A DNA stretch of 64,000 nt, from contig JAAXJR010000032.1 in assembly GCA_012269745.1 (NCBI GenBank), positions 1-64,000 of the forward strand, written 5' to 3'. Source of the stretch: Flavobacteriales bacterium (GTDB taxonomy: Bacteria > Bacteroidota > Bacteroidia > Flavobacteriales > Schleiferiaceae). This document shows, piece by piece, positions 18,126 to 27,034 of this stretch. The position numbers and the translations under genes were made by a program. The number at the start of each line of letters is the position of its first letter. Positions within the stretch are counted from its first letter, which is position 1. The notes under the pieces are model-generated. The model saw only the letters and a list, made by a program, of their open reading frames with translations, ran no database searches and had not been told where the DNA came from.

Positions 18126-19232
18126 TTAATATTCATCAGCATTGGCACTCTCCCCTTGTTGCATGAGGAATGCCTTTAAGAATTTATCAATATTTCCGTT
18201 CATCACGCCGTCCACATCCGAAGTCTCTTCCGCCGTGCGGACGTCCTTGACCAGCTTATAGGGGTGCATTACGTAATTACGGATTTGCGAACCCCACTCA
18301 ATCTTCTTCTTACCGGCCTCAATCTCTGCACGCTTGGCATTGCGCGCCTCAATCTCCATCTCGTACAATTGAGACTTCAAGAGCTGAATAGCTTTCTCCT
18401 TATTACCCAACTGAGATCGGGTTTCCGTATTTTCAATGATGATTCCAGTAGGCTTGTGACGCAGACGCACCCCAGTTTCTACCTTATTTACGTTCTGACC
18501 ACCGGCACCCGAACTACGGAAGGTATCCCATTCTATATCGCTCAAATTGATCTGGATATCAATAGTATCGTCTACCAACGGGAACACATACACAGATACG
18601 AAGGAAGTATGGCGCTTGGCATTCGAATCGAACGGGGAAATACGCACTAGTCGATGTACCCCATTCTCGCCTTTCAAGAAACCGAAAGCATAATCGCCCT
18701 CAATCTCAATAGTCACTGTTTTAATTCCGGCAACATCACCTTCTTGAAGGACCAATTCCTTAGTCTTGAACCCCTGCTTCTCAGCATACATCAAATACAT
18801 GCGCATCAACATGCTTGCCCAATCACAGCTCTCCGTACCACCGGCACCCGCTGTAATCTGTAACACCGCGCTCAGCTTATCTTCCTCGCCGCTCAGCATG
18901 TTCTTGAATTCAAGCTCCTCTATCCAATCCTCACATTCACTGTAGGCTGTTTGAACATCACTCTCCTCAAGCTCGCCTTCCTTATAGAATTCTAGGCTTA
19001 GCTCAGCCTCGCCAAAAAGGGTTTCTGCCTTCTCGTAACCTTCTACCCAGTACTTCACACCGCGCAGGGCCTTCATGGTTTTCTCAGCCTCCTTGGGATC
19101 GTTCCAAAATTCAGGAGAGGCAGTTTTCTCCTCTTCATTGATGATGTGAATACGCTTCTGTTCGAGGTTTAAATAACTCTTTAATCGCTCGAGGCGCTCA
19201 CCCAAAGATTTAATTTGTTCAGCTGTTACCAT
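18126..19232 (-). CDS. prfB: Peptide chain release factor 2, without programmed frameshift
   Basis: A 368-residue factor that ends translation at UGA and UAA. The RF2-specific SPF tripeptide is at residues 199-201 and the catalytic GGQ loop at 244-246. The frame is open from residue 1: at the place where many RF2 genes carry the in-frame UGA frameshift site (after the Tyr-Leu of the YL motif, residues 20-21), the codons read TAT TTA AAC. The autoregulatory +1 frameshift is therefore absent. A TAACTTTG box lies on the minus strand 7 nt before the start. Confidence 0.95.
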   Translation of the reverse strand: MVTAEQIKSLGERLERLKSYLNLEQKRIHIINEEEKTASPEFWNDPKEAEKTMKALRGVKYWVEGYEKAETLFGEAELSLEFYKEGELEESDVQTAYSECEDWIEELEFKNMLSGEEDKLSAVLQITAGAGGTESCDWASMLMRMYLMYAEKQGFKTKELVLQEGDVAGIKTVTIEIEGDYAFGFLKGENGVHRLVRISPFDSNAKRHTSFVSVYVFPLVDDTIDIQINLSDIEWDTFRSSGAGGQNVNKVETGVRLRHKPTGIIIENTETRSQLGNKEKAIQLLKSQLYEMEIEARNAKRAEIEAGKKKIEWGSQIRNYVMHPYKLVKDVRTAEETSDVDGVMNGNIDKFLKAFLMQQGESANADEY

Positions 19233-19239
19233 AGACGAG

Positions 19240-19247
19240 CAAAGTTA
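19240..19247 (-). promoter_or_regulatory. -7 box (TAACTTTG, minus strand) before prfB
   Basis: Exact TAnnTTTG on the minus strand, ending 7 nt before the prfB ATG. If used, the transcript would have almost no leader. Confidence 0.35.
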
Positions 19248-19291
19248 AGCATCACTTGCTATCTTCACGAAGATTATAAAGTACTGCTCCA

Positions 19292-20311
19292 ATGTTGAAA
19301 ATCGACCTCCGTAGCGACACCGTCACTCGCCCTAGCCAGGCCATGTTAAATGCGATGATTAGCAGCCCTGTAGGCGACGATGTTTGGGGCGATGACCCAA
19401 CTATCTTGAAGCTTGAGGCCATGGTCGCTGAACGATTCGGCACAGAAAAAGCACTTTTTTGTGTGAGCGGTACACAGGCAAATCAAATCGCACTGATGTC
19501 ACATTTAAGCCCCGGCGACGAAGTCATCTGTCACCCCTACGCCCACATCTACAACTATGAGGGCGGTGGTATTGCCGCTAATGCTCATGCTTCCGTCACA
19601 TTTACTGGCGACGATCGCGGTATCATGCACCCAGAAGGAGTACTCGGTTGTATTAAAGCCGACGATGTCCATTACCCAAAATCTCGCGTACTTGCACTAG
19701 AAAACACCTCCAATAAAGGCGGCGGAACGTGCTACGAATGGGAAGAGATAGAGGCACTTAGAGCAGTGGCTTCGAAACATGGGCTGACCTTCCACCTCGA
19801 TGGTGCACGCCTATACAACGCCCTTGTCGCCAAAAATCAGAGTGAAAGCGATTACGGCACCGCATTCGATTCCATTTCCATTTGTCTCTCCAAAGGTCTT
19901 GGCGCACCGGTAGGCTCTGTGCTTTTAGGGAGCGAAGAATTCATTCACCACAGCCGCAGGATACGCAAACGCATTGGCGGCGGATGGCGACAAGCAGGCC
20001 TTTTGGCCGGTGCTGCCATTTATGCACTAGAAAATAACGTAGACCGATTGGCTGATGACCACGCCGCTGCCAAGGATATGGCGGAATTTTTAGCACAACA
20101 ATCTTGGGTTAAAAACGTGGTGGCTCCTGAGACCAACATCTTGATTTTTGGATTGAACAAGGATATGGACCAAGAGGCATTCATAGGCAACCTAGCGGAT
20201 AAGGGAATTGGCATCAGCCAAATGGGCCCCGGTAAATGCCGCATGGTCTTCCACCTTGATATCACTCCGGAACACATTAAAGAGGTGAAATCTGTATTGG
20301 CAGCACTATGA
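19292..20311 (+). CDS. ltaE: Low-specificity L-threonine aldolase
   Basis: A 339-residue PLP enzyme of the aspartate aminotransferase fold, cleaving L-(allo-)threonine to glycine and acetaldehyde. The N-terminal motif DLRSDTVTRP is diagnostic. The cofactor site includes Asp170 (HLDGAR, with Arg173) and the Schiff-base Lys201 in LSKGLGAPVGS. The length is normal. It overlaps the next gene by 4 bp (ATGA), so the TrpF-like protein is probably translated with it. Confidence 0.92.
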   Translation: MLKIDLRSDTVTRPSQAMLNAMISSPVGDDVWGDDPTILKLEAMVAERFGTEKALFCVSGTQANQIALMSHLSPGDEVICHPYAHIYNYEGGGIAANAHASVTFTGDDRGIMHPEGVLGCIKADDVHYPKSRVLALENTSNKGGGTCYEWEEIEALRAVASKHGLTFHLDGARLYNALVAKNQSESDYGTAFDSISICLSKGLGAPVGSVLLGSEEFIHHSRRIRKRIGGGWRQAGLLAGAAIYALENNVDRLADDHAAAKDMAEFLAQQSWVKNVVAPETNILIFGLNKDMDQEAFIGNLADKGIGISQMGPGKCRMVFHLDITPEHIKEVKSVLAAL

Positions 20312-20964
20312 CGCGAATCAAGGTCTGCTGCATCAGTTCGCTAGAAGAAGCAAGAACGGCTATTGGTATGGGCGCCCATGCTCTAGGATTGGTCGGCCCT
20401 ATGCCCTCTGGGCCAGGCATTATCTCAAACGAGCTTATCGCTGAAATCGCTCTTGCAGTGCGCGAAGAGGATGTTCAAACGTTTCTATTGACCAGTGAGA
20501 CGGAGGCTGAAGCCATCATTGCCCATTACCGCAAGTGTAGGACAACCACCATTCAATTAGTCGATGCCGTAGAGAATGAAGTCTACGCGAAGCTTCGTAG
20601 CAGCCTGCCCGAAGTGGAATTGGTCCAAGTCATCCATGTATTAGATGAAAACAGCATCAATGAGGCATTGGAGAAAGCTGCATTCGTTGATTACATCTTA
20701 CTAGATAGCGGCAATCCCAATCTTCAAACCAAGGAATTAGGCGGCACCGGTCGAACGCACAACTGGAGCATTTCAAAAACCATTGTTGAGAAGAGCCCTG
20801 TACCGGTATTCCTGGCCGGCGGATTACATCCTGGAAACATTGCCGAAGCAAAATCCATGGTTGGCCCTTATGGGTTTGATCTCTGTAGCGGGATACGCAG
20901 CGAAGGAAAATTGGACCTAGAGAAAATCAATGAATTCTTTACTAGCGCAAATGGCTCGAACTAA
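20308..20964 (+). CDS. Phosphoribosylanthranilate isomerase (TrpF)-like protein, divergent N-terminus
   Basis: A 218-residue TIM barrel of the TrpF family. Catalytic Cys7 (KVCCIS) and Asp133 (ILLDSG) of the isomerase are present, with the phosphate-binding GGTG (145-148), LAGGLHPGN (169-177) and the SGIRSEGKLD end. The canonical KICGIT motif is altered, and the region at 30-40 (GPMPSGPG) replaces the usual SPR loop. No other trp gene is near; it is coupled to a threonine aldolase instead. It may be the sole TrpF or a paralogue with another sugar-phosphate substrate. Confidence 0.8.
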   Translation: MTRIKVCCISSLEEARTAIGMGAHALGLVGPMPSGPGIISNELIAEIALAVREEDVQTFLLTSETEAEAIIAHYRKCRTTTIQLVDAVENEVYAKLRSSLPEVELVQVIHVLDENSINEALEKAAFVDYILLDSGNPNLQTKELGGTGRTHNWSISKTIVEKSPVPVFLAGGLHPGNIAEAKSMVGPYGFDLCSGIRSEGKLDLEKINEFFTSANGSN

Positions 20965-21118
20965 AAACTGCCCAAACTGCAAACAGGACCATTCGATCAT
21001 GTTCAGGGTGCAATACAAACCTGCTGACAAAACATGGTATTTCCTCTGCGAAAAGTGCGTTTTAGAGGTTAAACCTGAAAACAGTCACTACCGTTACGGT
21101 GGGACTTGGAAGGGTTAA
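20951..21118 (+). CDS. Small zinc-ribbon-like protein
   Basis: A 55-residue protein with two CxxC pairs (Cys7/Cys10 and Cys33/Cys36), spaced like a zinc ribbon, and a basic C-terminus YRYGGTWKG. ATG at 20951 lies inside the end of the TrpF-like gene (14-bp overlap); seven more codons are open upstream. The compact metal-binding pattern supports a real protein. Its stop overlaps the recX stop on the other strand within a shared TTAA. Function unknown. Confidence 0.75.
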   Translation: MARTKNCPNCKQDHSIMFRVQYKPADKTWYFLCEKCVLEVKPENSHYRYGGTWKG

Positions 21119-21567
21119 AGCGAACTTTTACGCTCCTCCTCTACCCTTAGATACGCCGTATTAATCAATTCAAAAGAATACCCTCGTCGTTGCATCGCGG
21201 CGGTGAGTTGTTCTTTGGTTTTTGAGCTGAACCAACGGTCGGCCAGATACATGGCGTTCTTTTCTATCAGCTCAGGGTCTATTTGATTCAAAATCCTATT
21301 AATGGTCACGCTAGGGATGCGATGTTCTTGCAAGCCCATTCTGATGCGCTTTGGTGCCCAATGCTTTTGATTGAGTTTTCCTCTGGTGAATGTCTCAGCA
21401 AAACGGTACTCATCTAAGAAGTTCTCTTCCATCAAGGTGGCAATGACTTCTTCGTGACGTTCCTTGGGAAGTTTTAAAAGGCCGAGCTTGCGCTTAACCT
21501 CAAAAGGGCTGCGTTCTTGGTAGGCGCAATAATGCTGCAGTTTCTGTAATGCTTCTGAGGTTGTCAT
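21115..21567 (-). CDS. recX: Regulatory protein RecX
   Basis: A 150-residue all-helical protein of the RecX family, which binds RecA filaments and limits recombination and SOS activity. The three tandem helical repeats are visible: an N-terminal repeat with ERSPFEVKRKL, a middle repeat with FLDEYRFAETFTRGKLNQKHW, and a C-terminal repeat. recA is not adjacent. It converges with the zinc-ribbon gene, and a strong hairpin separates it from RNase G upstream. Confidence 0.88.
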   Translation of the reverse strand: MTTSEALQKLQHYCAYQERSPFEVKRKLGLLKLPKERHEEVIATLMEENFLDEYRFAETFTRGKLNQKHWAPKRIRMGLQEHRIPSVTINRILNQIDPELIEKNAMYLADRWFSSKTKEQLTAAMQRRGYSFELINTAYLRVEEERKSSL

Positions 21568-21582
21568 GGTCCAATTTTAACG

Positions 21583-21622
21583 AAAAAACCCCGAGGCTCG
21601 CATGCGAGCCTCGGGGTTTTCT
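21583..21622. terminator. Perfect palindromic terminator between rng and recX
   Basis: Sixteen bases of CCCCGAGGCTCG type pair exactly around CATG, with an A run before and a T run after. On the minus strand it ends the rng transcript. It lies 18 bp after the rng stop. Confidence 0.9.
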
Positions 21623-21639
21623 TTACACTGCTTCTTCTA

Positions 21640-23160
21640 TCAAATCGGATTGTTATCCTTATCCATCAGCTTCCACTCCAACATAGTGAAAGCATCACGA
21701 GGAACGACCACAATCTTCTTAGAGTATTGTTTCTGCCATTGCTTCTTCACACTCTTAAAGATGCCTTTGGTGATGTAAGCCTCAATAAACGGATGTACAT
21801 GTACAAAGATTTCTTTTTGAGCGCTAGCACTAATCTTACTAGCAATGGTATCAATCACTTGGATTGGCGCCTCTACAAGGTTATCAGGATTCTCCTCACG
21901 CGTAGTAATGTTCGTCTCAGGACGTACACGTTGACGCGTCAATTCCATCAAACCAAATCTCGAGATTGGCAGAATCTTGTGACGAGCACGATCGCGCTTC
22001 ATCTCATCGCGCATCTTTTCATAAATCGCGCGGCGATTCTCAGCACTGTTCATATCGATAAAATCGACAACGACAATACCACCCATATCTCTCAATCTCA
22101 ACTGACGAGCAACTTCTTCAGCAGCAAGCAAGTTTACCTGTAAGGCATTCGCTTCCTGATTCTCTGCTGTATTCGTACGGTTACCAGAGTTCACGTCCAC
22201 CACGTGCATGGCTTCGGTGTGTTCGATAATCAGATAAGCACCCTTCGGCATGCTCACTGAACGTCCGAACGCTCCTTTGATTTGACGATCCACGTTGGCA
22301 AACTGGAACAACGGCATCTGACCATTGTAATACTTCACCATTTTAGACGCACCTGGCTTGATTGCCTCGATGTAATCCTTCACCTCCTCAAAGAGATCCT
22401 GATCATCAACAGTAATTCCAACAAAGTTGTCGTTGAATACATCGCGCAAGAATGCACTCGCACGATTCATTTCACGGAAAATTCTTACTGGCTTGTTAGA
22501 TCTTTTAACACCCTTGTGGAGTGATTTCCACTTGCGCATTAATGAATCTAAATCTGCCTGTAGGTCTTCCGCGGTCTGTCCTTTTGCGACAGTACGTATA
22601 ATAACACCAAAGCCTTTTGGCTTGATGCCTCTGACCAATTTTTTCAGCCTATCCTTTTCTTCGCGGTCGCGAATTTTTTGGCTAACGCTTACGCGATTAG
22701 AAAATGGAACAAGCACTACGAATCGACCGGCAATACTCAACTCTGCTGTTATACGAGGCCCTTTCGTTGAGATGGGCTCCTTCGTAATCTGCACAAGGAT
22801 TTGATCTCCTTGCTTCAGCACATCACCAATATTCCCTTCTTTCTCAATGTTCGAGGAAGTCTGAAAATTGGAGATATCAGCTTGTTGCTTGCCTTTGAGA
22901 GTTTTACGCAAGTAGCTCTGCCAGGAATTTATCTGCGGCCCGAGGTCGTGGTAGTGCAAAAATGCATCTTTTTCATAACCAACGTCTACGAAGGCAGCGT
23001 TTAGGCCAGTGGCCAATTTTTTGACGGTCCCTAAATAGACATCGCCAACGGAGAAGCTATCATCCCCTTTTTCCTTAATGAGCTCTTGTAATCTCCCGTC
23101 TTCAAGTAGCGCTATATCAGCACGGTCAGAACTAGCACTAATGACTAATTCTGTTTTCAT
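21640..23160 (-). CDS. rng: Ribonuclease G/E family endoribonuclease
   Basis: A 506-residue single-strand RNA endonuclease used in rRNA maturation and mRNA decay. The S1 domain is at about residues 35-130 (VGDVYLGTVKKLATGLNAAFVDVG). The catalytic Asp residues lie in VVDVNSG (Asp322) and VVDFIDMN (Asp366/369). The zinc-link CxxC of RNase E/G is not seen after LTRQRVRPETNI, as in other Bacteroidota I know. It has no long degradosome tail. It follows a 29-codon gene for a ribosomal-type protein. Confidence 0.93.
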   Translation of the reverse strand: MKTELVISASSDRADIALLEDGRLQELIKEKGDDSFSVGDVYLGTVKKLATGLNAAFVDVGYEKDAFLHYHDLGPQINSWQSYLRKTLKGKQQADISNFQTSSNIEKEGNIGDVLKQGDQILVQITKEPISTKGPRITAELSIAGRFVVLVPFSNRVSVSQKIRDREEKDRLKKLVRGIKPKGFGVIIRTVAKGQTAEDLQADLDSLMRKWKSLHKGVKRSNKPVRIFREMNRASAFLRDVFNDNFVGITVDDQDLFEEVKDYIEAIKPGASKMVKYYNGQMPLFQFANVDRQIKGAFGRSVSMPKGAYLIIEHTEAMHVVDVNSGNRTNTAENQEANALQVNLLAAEEVARQLRLRDMGGIVVVDFIDMNSAENRRAIYEKMRDEMKRDRARHKILPISRFGLMELTRQRVRPETNITTREENPDNLVEAPIQVIDTIASKISASAQKEIFVHVHPFIEAYITKGIFKSVKKQWQKQYSKKIVVVPRDAFTMLEWKLMDKDNNPI

Positions 23161-23171
23161 ACACTAGAAGA

Positions 23172-23261
23172 TTACTTCTTCTTGTGACGATTCTTTCTTA
23201 GACGCTTCTTACGCTTGTGCGTAGCAATCTTATGTCTTTTACGTTTTTTACCGCTTGGCAT
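23172..23261 (-). CDS. Tiny basic ribosomal-type protein (AURKAIP1/COX24-like)
   Basis: A 29-residue protein starting MPSGKKRKRHK and ending in a run of Lys, with 18 Lys or Arg residues. It matches the short AURKAIP1/COX24-domain proteins of Bacteroidota that I know, related to mitochondrial mS38 and mycobacterial bS22. It probably binds 16S rRNA on the small subunit. It lies between the TPR gene and RNase G on the same strand, 11 bp before the latter, so probably in one transcript. Too short for standard gene-length cut-offs. Confidence 0.82.
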   Translation of the reverse strand: MPSGKKRKRHKIATHKRKKRLRKNRHKKK

Positions 23262-23288
23262 AATGCAAGTATTTAAAAGTTATTAATT

Positions 23289-23753
23289 CTATAAACCTTC
23301 AGCGAAATCCTTAACGCGATCCGCTTCGGGGTATGTGTTTATGTACTCGTTTGCAACCTCTAAGGCCGTCGTTGTATCTCCAGTCTGAAGCAAAGCCTGC
23401 GCCTTGTTCAAGGAATACATCTCATTCTCTGGGTGCAGCTGGCTAAGCTGATGGAATCTATCCACTGCTTTGTCCCACTGACCACTCATCATAGAAAAGT
23501 TCCCCAACCACATCAAAGCCTTCTCGTGATTTGGCTCTTCACGAAGAACTTCTAGGAGCATACCAATGGCAACCATAGGTGCACCTTCTCCACTTTGAAT
23601 AATGGCTACGGCTTCATCCACTTTTACATCCAAAGCACTTGCACCTTCAGTTTCCTCCACTACTGGCTCCTGATATAGAGTCCTCGGAAGATTGAAGATG
23701 GCTACTGCAGCGATAACAGCTACAGCCAATGCTATGTATGTATTACGTGACAA
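23289..23753 (-). CDS. Membrane-anchored TPR protein
   Basis: A 154-residue protein with one N-terminal membrane anchor (residues 6-23) and a periplasmic part with two to three TPR units (for example EKALMWLGNFSMMSGQWDKAVDRF and NKAQALLQTGDTTTALEVAN). TPR domains mediate protein contacts. Translation must start with TTG at 23753, one base after the HU gene stop; no other start keeps the anchor. It lies between HU and the 29-aa basic protein on the same strand. Partner unknown. Confidence 0.75.
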   Translation of the reverse strand: MSRNTYIALAVAVIAAVAIFNLPRTLYQEPVVEETEGASALDVKVDEAVAIIQSGEGAPMVAIGMLLEVLREEPNHEKALMWLGNFSMMSGQWDKAVDRFHQLSQLHPENEMYSLNKAQALLQTGDTTTALEVANEYINTYPEADRVKDFAEGL

Positions 23754-23754
23754 A

Positions 23755-24048
23755 TTACCCTTCTACTGGAACGTTTTCTTTTACGCCTTCAACGAAAACT
23801 TTCGCAGGCTTAAATGCTGGGATGTAATGAGCTGGAATAACGATGGTAGTATTCTTAGAGATGTTTCTACCTGTCTTCTGAGCGCGCTTCTTTACGATGA
23901 AAGAACCGAACCCACGCAAGTAAACATTGTTACCGTCTTCGAGGCTGTGCTTGATCTCCTTCATGAAGCTCTCTACAACTGCTTGAACTTCACCTCTCTC
24001 CATTCCTGTTTTATCAGAAATTTTAGTAACGATATCCGCTTTAGTCAT
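23755..24048 (-). CDS. HU/IHF family DNA-binding protein
   Basis: A 97-residue nucleoid protein. The N-terminal helices begin MTKADIVTKIS, and the beta-arm signature GFGSFIVKKRAQKTGRN (about residues 47-63) is diagnostic of HU/IHF. The ATG at 24048 is chosen because it gives the family start; the frame is open 24 codons upstream, but that covers the promoter. A TATATTTG box lies on the minus strand 44 nt upstream. The C-terminal extension of about 7 residues is ordinary. Confidence 0.92.
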   Translation of the reverse strand: MTKADIVTKISDKTGMERGEVQAVVESFMKEIKHSLEDGNNVYLRGFGSFIVKKRAQKTGRNISKNTTIVIPAHYIPAFKPAKVFVEGVKENVPVEG

Positions 24049-24092
24049 TTGCTCTTTATTTTTAGGTCTCCTAGACCGGTTATTGAGGGGCG

Positions 24093-24100
24093 CAAATATA
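24093..24100 (-). promoter_or_regulatory. -7 box (TATATTTG, minus strand) for HU
   Basis: Exact TAnnTTTG on the minus strand, 44 nt before the HU ATG. A short inverted repeat (GGTCT/AGACC, 24066-24078) lies in the leader. Confidence 0.5.
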
Positions 24101-24156
24101 TGGCTATTCTCCTTATTCACAGCTTGTAATAAATAAAAAAATCACACAACCTTAGG

Positions 24157-25158
24157 ATGGGCACCGATTCACTTAACACCTTTAGAATCAGTATTGAAGA
24201 CTATTACCGGTCCAACAAACGATCTCTACCTTGGCGCAGAGAAGTCCCTGTACCCTATGAAGTATGGCTTAGCGAAATCATCCTTCAACAAACGAGAGTT
24301 GCGCAAGGCACACCTTATTGGGTCAAAATCTTAAAAGCCTTCCCTACCATAGAAGCATTGGCCAATGCAGAGGAAGATAAGCTCATGTCGCTATGGACTG
24401 GGCTTGGCTACTATAATAGAGCCAGGAACTTGCAGAAAGGTGCCAAACAAGTGGTGGCTGACTTCGGCGGTGAACTACCTTCCACTTACGAAGGACTATT
24501 GACCATAACAGGAATTGGCCCCTACACTGCCGCAGCTATAGCAAGCATTTGCTTCAACCAAAAGGTGGGTGTGGTAGATGGAAACGTATACCGTGTATTG
24601 AGCCGATTCTTTGGTATCTCCACCCCAATCAACCAAACTGCAGGCATCAAAGAATTTCAAATCTTAGCCAACGAAATCATCAAAAGCAGTTCAGACCCTG
24701 CCTCGTACAACCAAGGCATTATGGAGTTTGGCGCCCTTCACTGTACGCCCAAAAAGCCGCTATGTATGATGTGCGATTTAGCCGATATCTGCAGTGCATT
24801 CAATGATGGAAAGGTGGACCAATTACCCGTTAAGGTGAAGAAAGGAAAGCGCACTGCTGAAGAAATCCATTACGCAGTAGTCCAAACTAAAGATGGTATT
24901 GCTTTGCGAAAAAGAGGGACTGATGGCATCTGGGCTGGTCTTTATGAGCCCCCACGCCTAAGCGAGGCTCCTGAAAATGGAAAAGAAGTGACCTCGACAA
25001 TTGTGCATAAACTAAGTCACAAAGATTTAAAATGTCATTTCTGGGACGTGCCTAAGGAGATGCTTAATGAGCCAACAACCTATTATACAAAGGATGAGGC
25101 GGCAGAATTAGGCATGCCAATAATTATCGCAAAGCTTGTTGAAAACATAAAGATGTAA
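24157..25158 (+). CDS. mutY: A/G-specific adenine glycosylase MutY
   Basis: A 333-residue base-excision repair enzyme that removes A opposite 8-oxoG. The LPWRR motif near residue 24, catalytic-region SEIILQQTRV, helix-hairpin-helix TITGIGPYTAAAI near residue 115 and the VDGNVYRVLSR Asp loop are visible. Four Cys in CX6CX2CX5C (CTPKKPLCMMCDLADIC) bind the 4Fe-4S cluster. The C-terminal MutT-like domain is shorter than usual but present. It begins the mutY-ssb-gldE-gldD block common in Flavobacteriia. Confidence 0.95.
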   Translation: MGTDSLNTFRISIEDYYRSNKRSLPWRREVPVPYEVWLSEIILQQTRVAQGTPYWVKILKAFPTIEALANAEEDKLMSLWTGLGYYNRARNLQKGAKQVVADFGGELPSTYEGLLTITGIGPYTAAAIASICFNQKVGVVDGNVYRVLSRFFGISTPINQTAGIKEFQILANEIIKSSSDPASYNQGIMEFGALHCTPKKPLCMMCDLADICSAFNDGKVDQLPVKVKKGKRTAEEIHYAVVQTKDGIALRKRGTDGIWAGLYEPPRLSEAPENGKEVTSTIVHKLSHKDLKCHFWDVPKEMLNEPTTYYTKDEAAELGMPIIIAKLVENIKM

Positions 25159-25174
25159 GCGAGTTGAAAATGCC

Positions 25175-25182
25175 TAACTTTG
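25175..25182 (+). promoter_or_regulatory. -7 box (TAACTTTG) for ssb
   Basis: Exact TAnnTTTG, 30 nt before the ssb start, in the gap after mutY. Confidence 0.45.
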
Positions 25183-25212
25183 AATGTATACAACGCATAA
25201 TAATAAGTTAGA

Positions 25213-25686
25213 ATGGCTGGTACATTGAACAAAGTGATGCTGATCGGAAACTTGGGTAAAGACCCTGAGATCATGCATTTTGACAACGGGGGTTCTTTGG
25301 TAAAATTTCCTATCGCAACATCTGAAACCTACACAAATCGTGAAGGTCAGCGAGTTACAAACACAGAATGGCACAACGTCGTAATCAACGCTAAAGGCTT
25401 GGTTGACGTGGCCCATAAATACCTCAAAAAGGGACACAAAGTGTACCTTGAGGGACGTATTAAAACGCGCAAATGGCAAGACCAAACTGGAGCGGATAGA
25501 TACACCACTGAAATTCAAGTAAATCAAATGACTATGCTCACTTCGCGCGCCGAGAGCGAAGGCATGTCTTCGGATCATAGCGGAGGTTACGCCCAGCAAC
25601 CGCAGGCAGCGACTGCTCCTGCAGCTCCAATGCCGGCAGCACCTGCGATGAATAATTCACAGGAAGAGGACGACCTCCCCTTCTAA
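25213..25686 (+). CDS. ssb: Single-stranded DNA-binding protein
   Basis: A 157-residue protein. The OB fold (residues 1-110) begins with MLIGNLGKDPEI and includes TEWHNVV and KVYLEGRIKTRKW. A flexible Gln/Ala/Pro linker (about 117-148) follows, then the acidic protein-interaction tip EEDDLPF. It binds ssDNA as a tetramer in replication and repair. gldE follows after 22 bp. Confidence 0.96.
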   Translation: MAGTLNKVMLIGNLGKDPEIMHFDNGGSLVKFPIATSETYTNREGQRVTNTEWHNVVINAKGLVDVAHKYLKKGHKVYLEGRIKTRKWQDQTGADRYTTEIQVNQMTMLTSRAESEGMSSDHSGGYAQQPQAATAPAAPMPAAPAMNNSQEEDDLPF

Positions 25687-25708
25687 TTGTTTCACGAAAT
25701 AGCAGAAA

Positions 25709-27034
25709 TTGGACCCGGATCCTTCCAGTATAATTAGCACTGTTTTTCTCAGTTCTGCCAACGGTATGGCTGGATTAGCTATGCTCGTTGTCGTCCTAGT
25801 TCTCCTACTCATTTGCTCTGCCCTTATTTCGGGTAGCGAAGTAGCTTTTTTCTCATTTAACGCGGCCGATTTGGAGGCCTTAGAGGAAAGCAATGCAGAA
25901 AACGATAAAATCAACGGATTACTTCAGCAGCCTGAAGAGCTTCTAGGTACCATACTTATTGCAAACAACTTTGTGAATGTGGGGATAGTCATCTTATCCT
26001 CCTTCTTGTTGAACGAGTATTTCTCACCGGAGAATTGGTCGCCACTCATAGTTTTTCTAGTTGAAATACTGGCTATCACAGCGGTACTATTACTGTTTGG
26101 AGAGATCCTACCAAAGGTATATGCCCGAAGCTCCCGCTTGCGCTTCGCCAAGATGGTTGCCACCTTCCTTGGCGGTATACACAAAGTGCTTCTTCCATTA
26201 AGTAGCCGCTTGAGTAAAACAGTAAACAGGCTGTCTATCGAGGGCAAAGGGCCAAGTCTAAGTGTGGACGATCTTGAACAAGCTTTAGAGCTGACCAGTG
26301 ACGAAAGTACTTCTGAAGACGAACAACGTATTCTTCAAGGTATCGTACGCTTTGGATCTACCTCTGTAAAAGAGGTGATGACACCCCGCACTTCGGTTGT
26401 AGCTATTGAACAGCGGACAGGCTATCATGAAGCGCTCACAAGAATGACCGAGAGCGGCTATTCAAGAATTCCAGTTTTTGAAGAGAATCTAGACCAGATC
26501 AAAGGACTCCTGTATGTCAAGGACTTGCTCCCGTACATGGATGCGAGCGAGAGTTTTGGATGGCAAGACCTCATGCGTCAACCTTTCTTTGTCCCCGAGA
26601 GCAAAAAAATTGATGATCTATTGGGAGAGTTCCAGAAACGCCGAGTTCACTTGGCCATCGTAGTAGATGAATTCGGAGGCACTTCTGGAGTTATTACCCT
26701 CGAAGATGTTCTTGAGGAAATTGTCGGTGAAATCTCGGATGAATTCGACGATGACGACCTGAGTTATAGTAAACTAGACGAGCACAATTTCGTTTTTGAA
26801 GCATCCATTCCACTTATTGATTTATGCCGGGTTTTAGATTTACCAAAGGATAGGTTTGACGCTGTCGACGGTGAGAGTGATACGCTAGCCGGTTTGGTAT
26901 TGGAACTTGCCGGTAAGTTCCTAGAGAAGGGAGAAGAAATAAGTCACGATGAGTTTACCTTTAAAGTGGAAAGTGTAGACCAGCGTAAAATCATTCGCGT
27001 GAAGGTGACCATTACACCAACTGAAGAAGATTAA
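25709..27034 (+). CDS. gldE: Gliding motility-associated protein GldE
   Basis: A 441-residue CorC/HlyC-family membrane protein. Hydrophobic segments at about residues 22-45, 80-105 and 115-140 form the N-terminal DUF21-like domain. A CBS-domain pair follows (VMTPRTSVVAIEQ and the RRVHLAIVVDEFGGTSGVITLEDVLEEIVGE stretch), then a CorC-HlyC domain. Position between ssb and gldD identifies it as GldE, needed for gliding in Flavobacterium. The start must be TTG at 25709 (giving MDPDPSS) or ATG at 25766; the TTG is favoured because MDPDP-type beginnings are usual for GldE, as I recall. Confidence 0.88.
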   Translation: MDPDPSSIISTVFLSSANGMAGLAMLVVVLVLLLICSALISGSEVAFFSFNAADLEALEESNAENDKINGLLQQPEELLGTILIANNFVNVGIVILSSFLLNEYFSPENWSPLIVFLVEILAITAVLLLFGEILPKVYARSSRLRFAKMVATFLGGIHKVLLPLSSRLSKTVNRLSIEGKGPSLSVDDLEQALELTSDESTSEDEQRILQGIVRFGSTSVKEVMTPRTSVVAIEQRTGYHEALTRMTESGYSRIPVFEENLDQIKGLLYVKDLLPYMDASESFGWQDLMRQPFFVPESKKIDDLLGEFQKRRVHLAIVVDEFGGTSGVITLEDVLEEIVGEISDEFDDDDLSYSKLDEHNFVFEASIPLIDLCRVLDLPKDRFDAVDGESDTLAGLVLELAGKFLEKGEEISHDEFTFKVESVDQRKIIRVKVTITPTEED

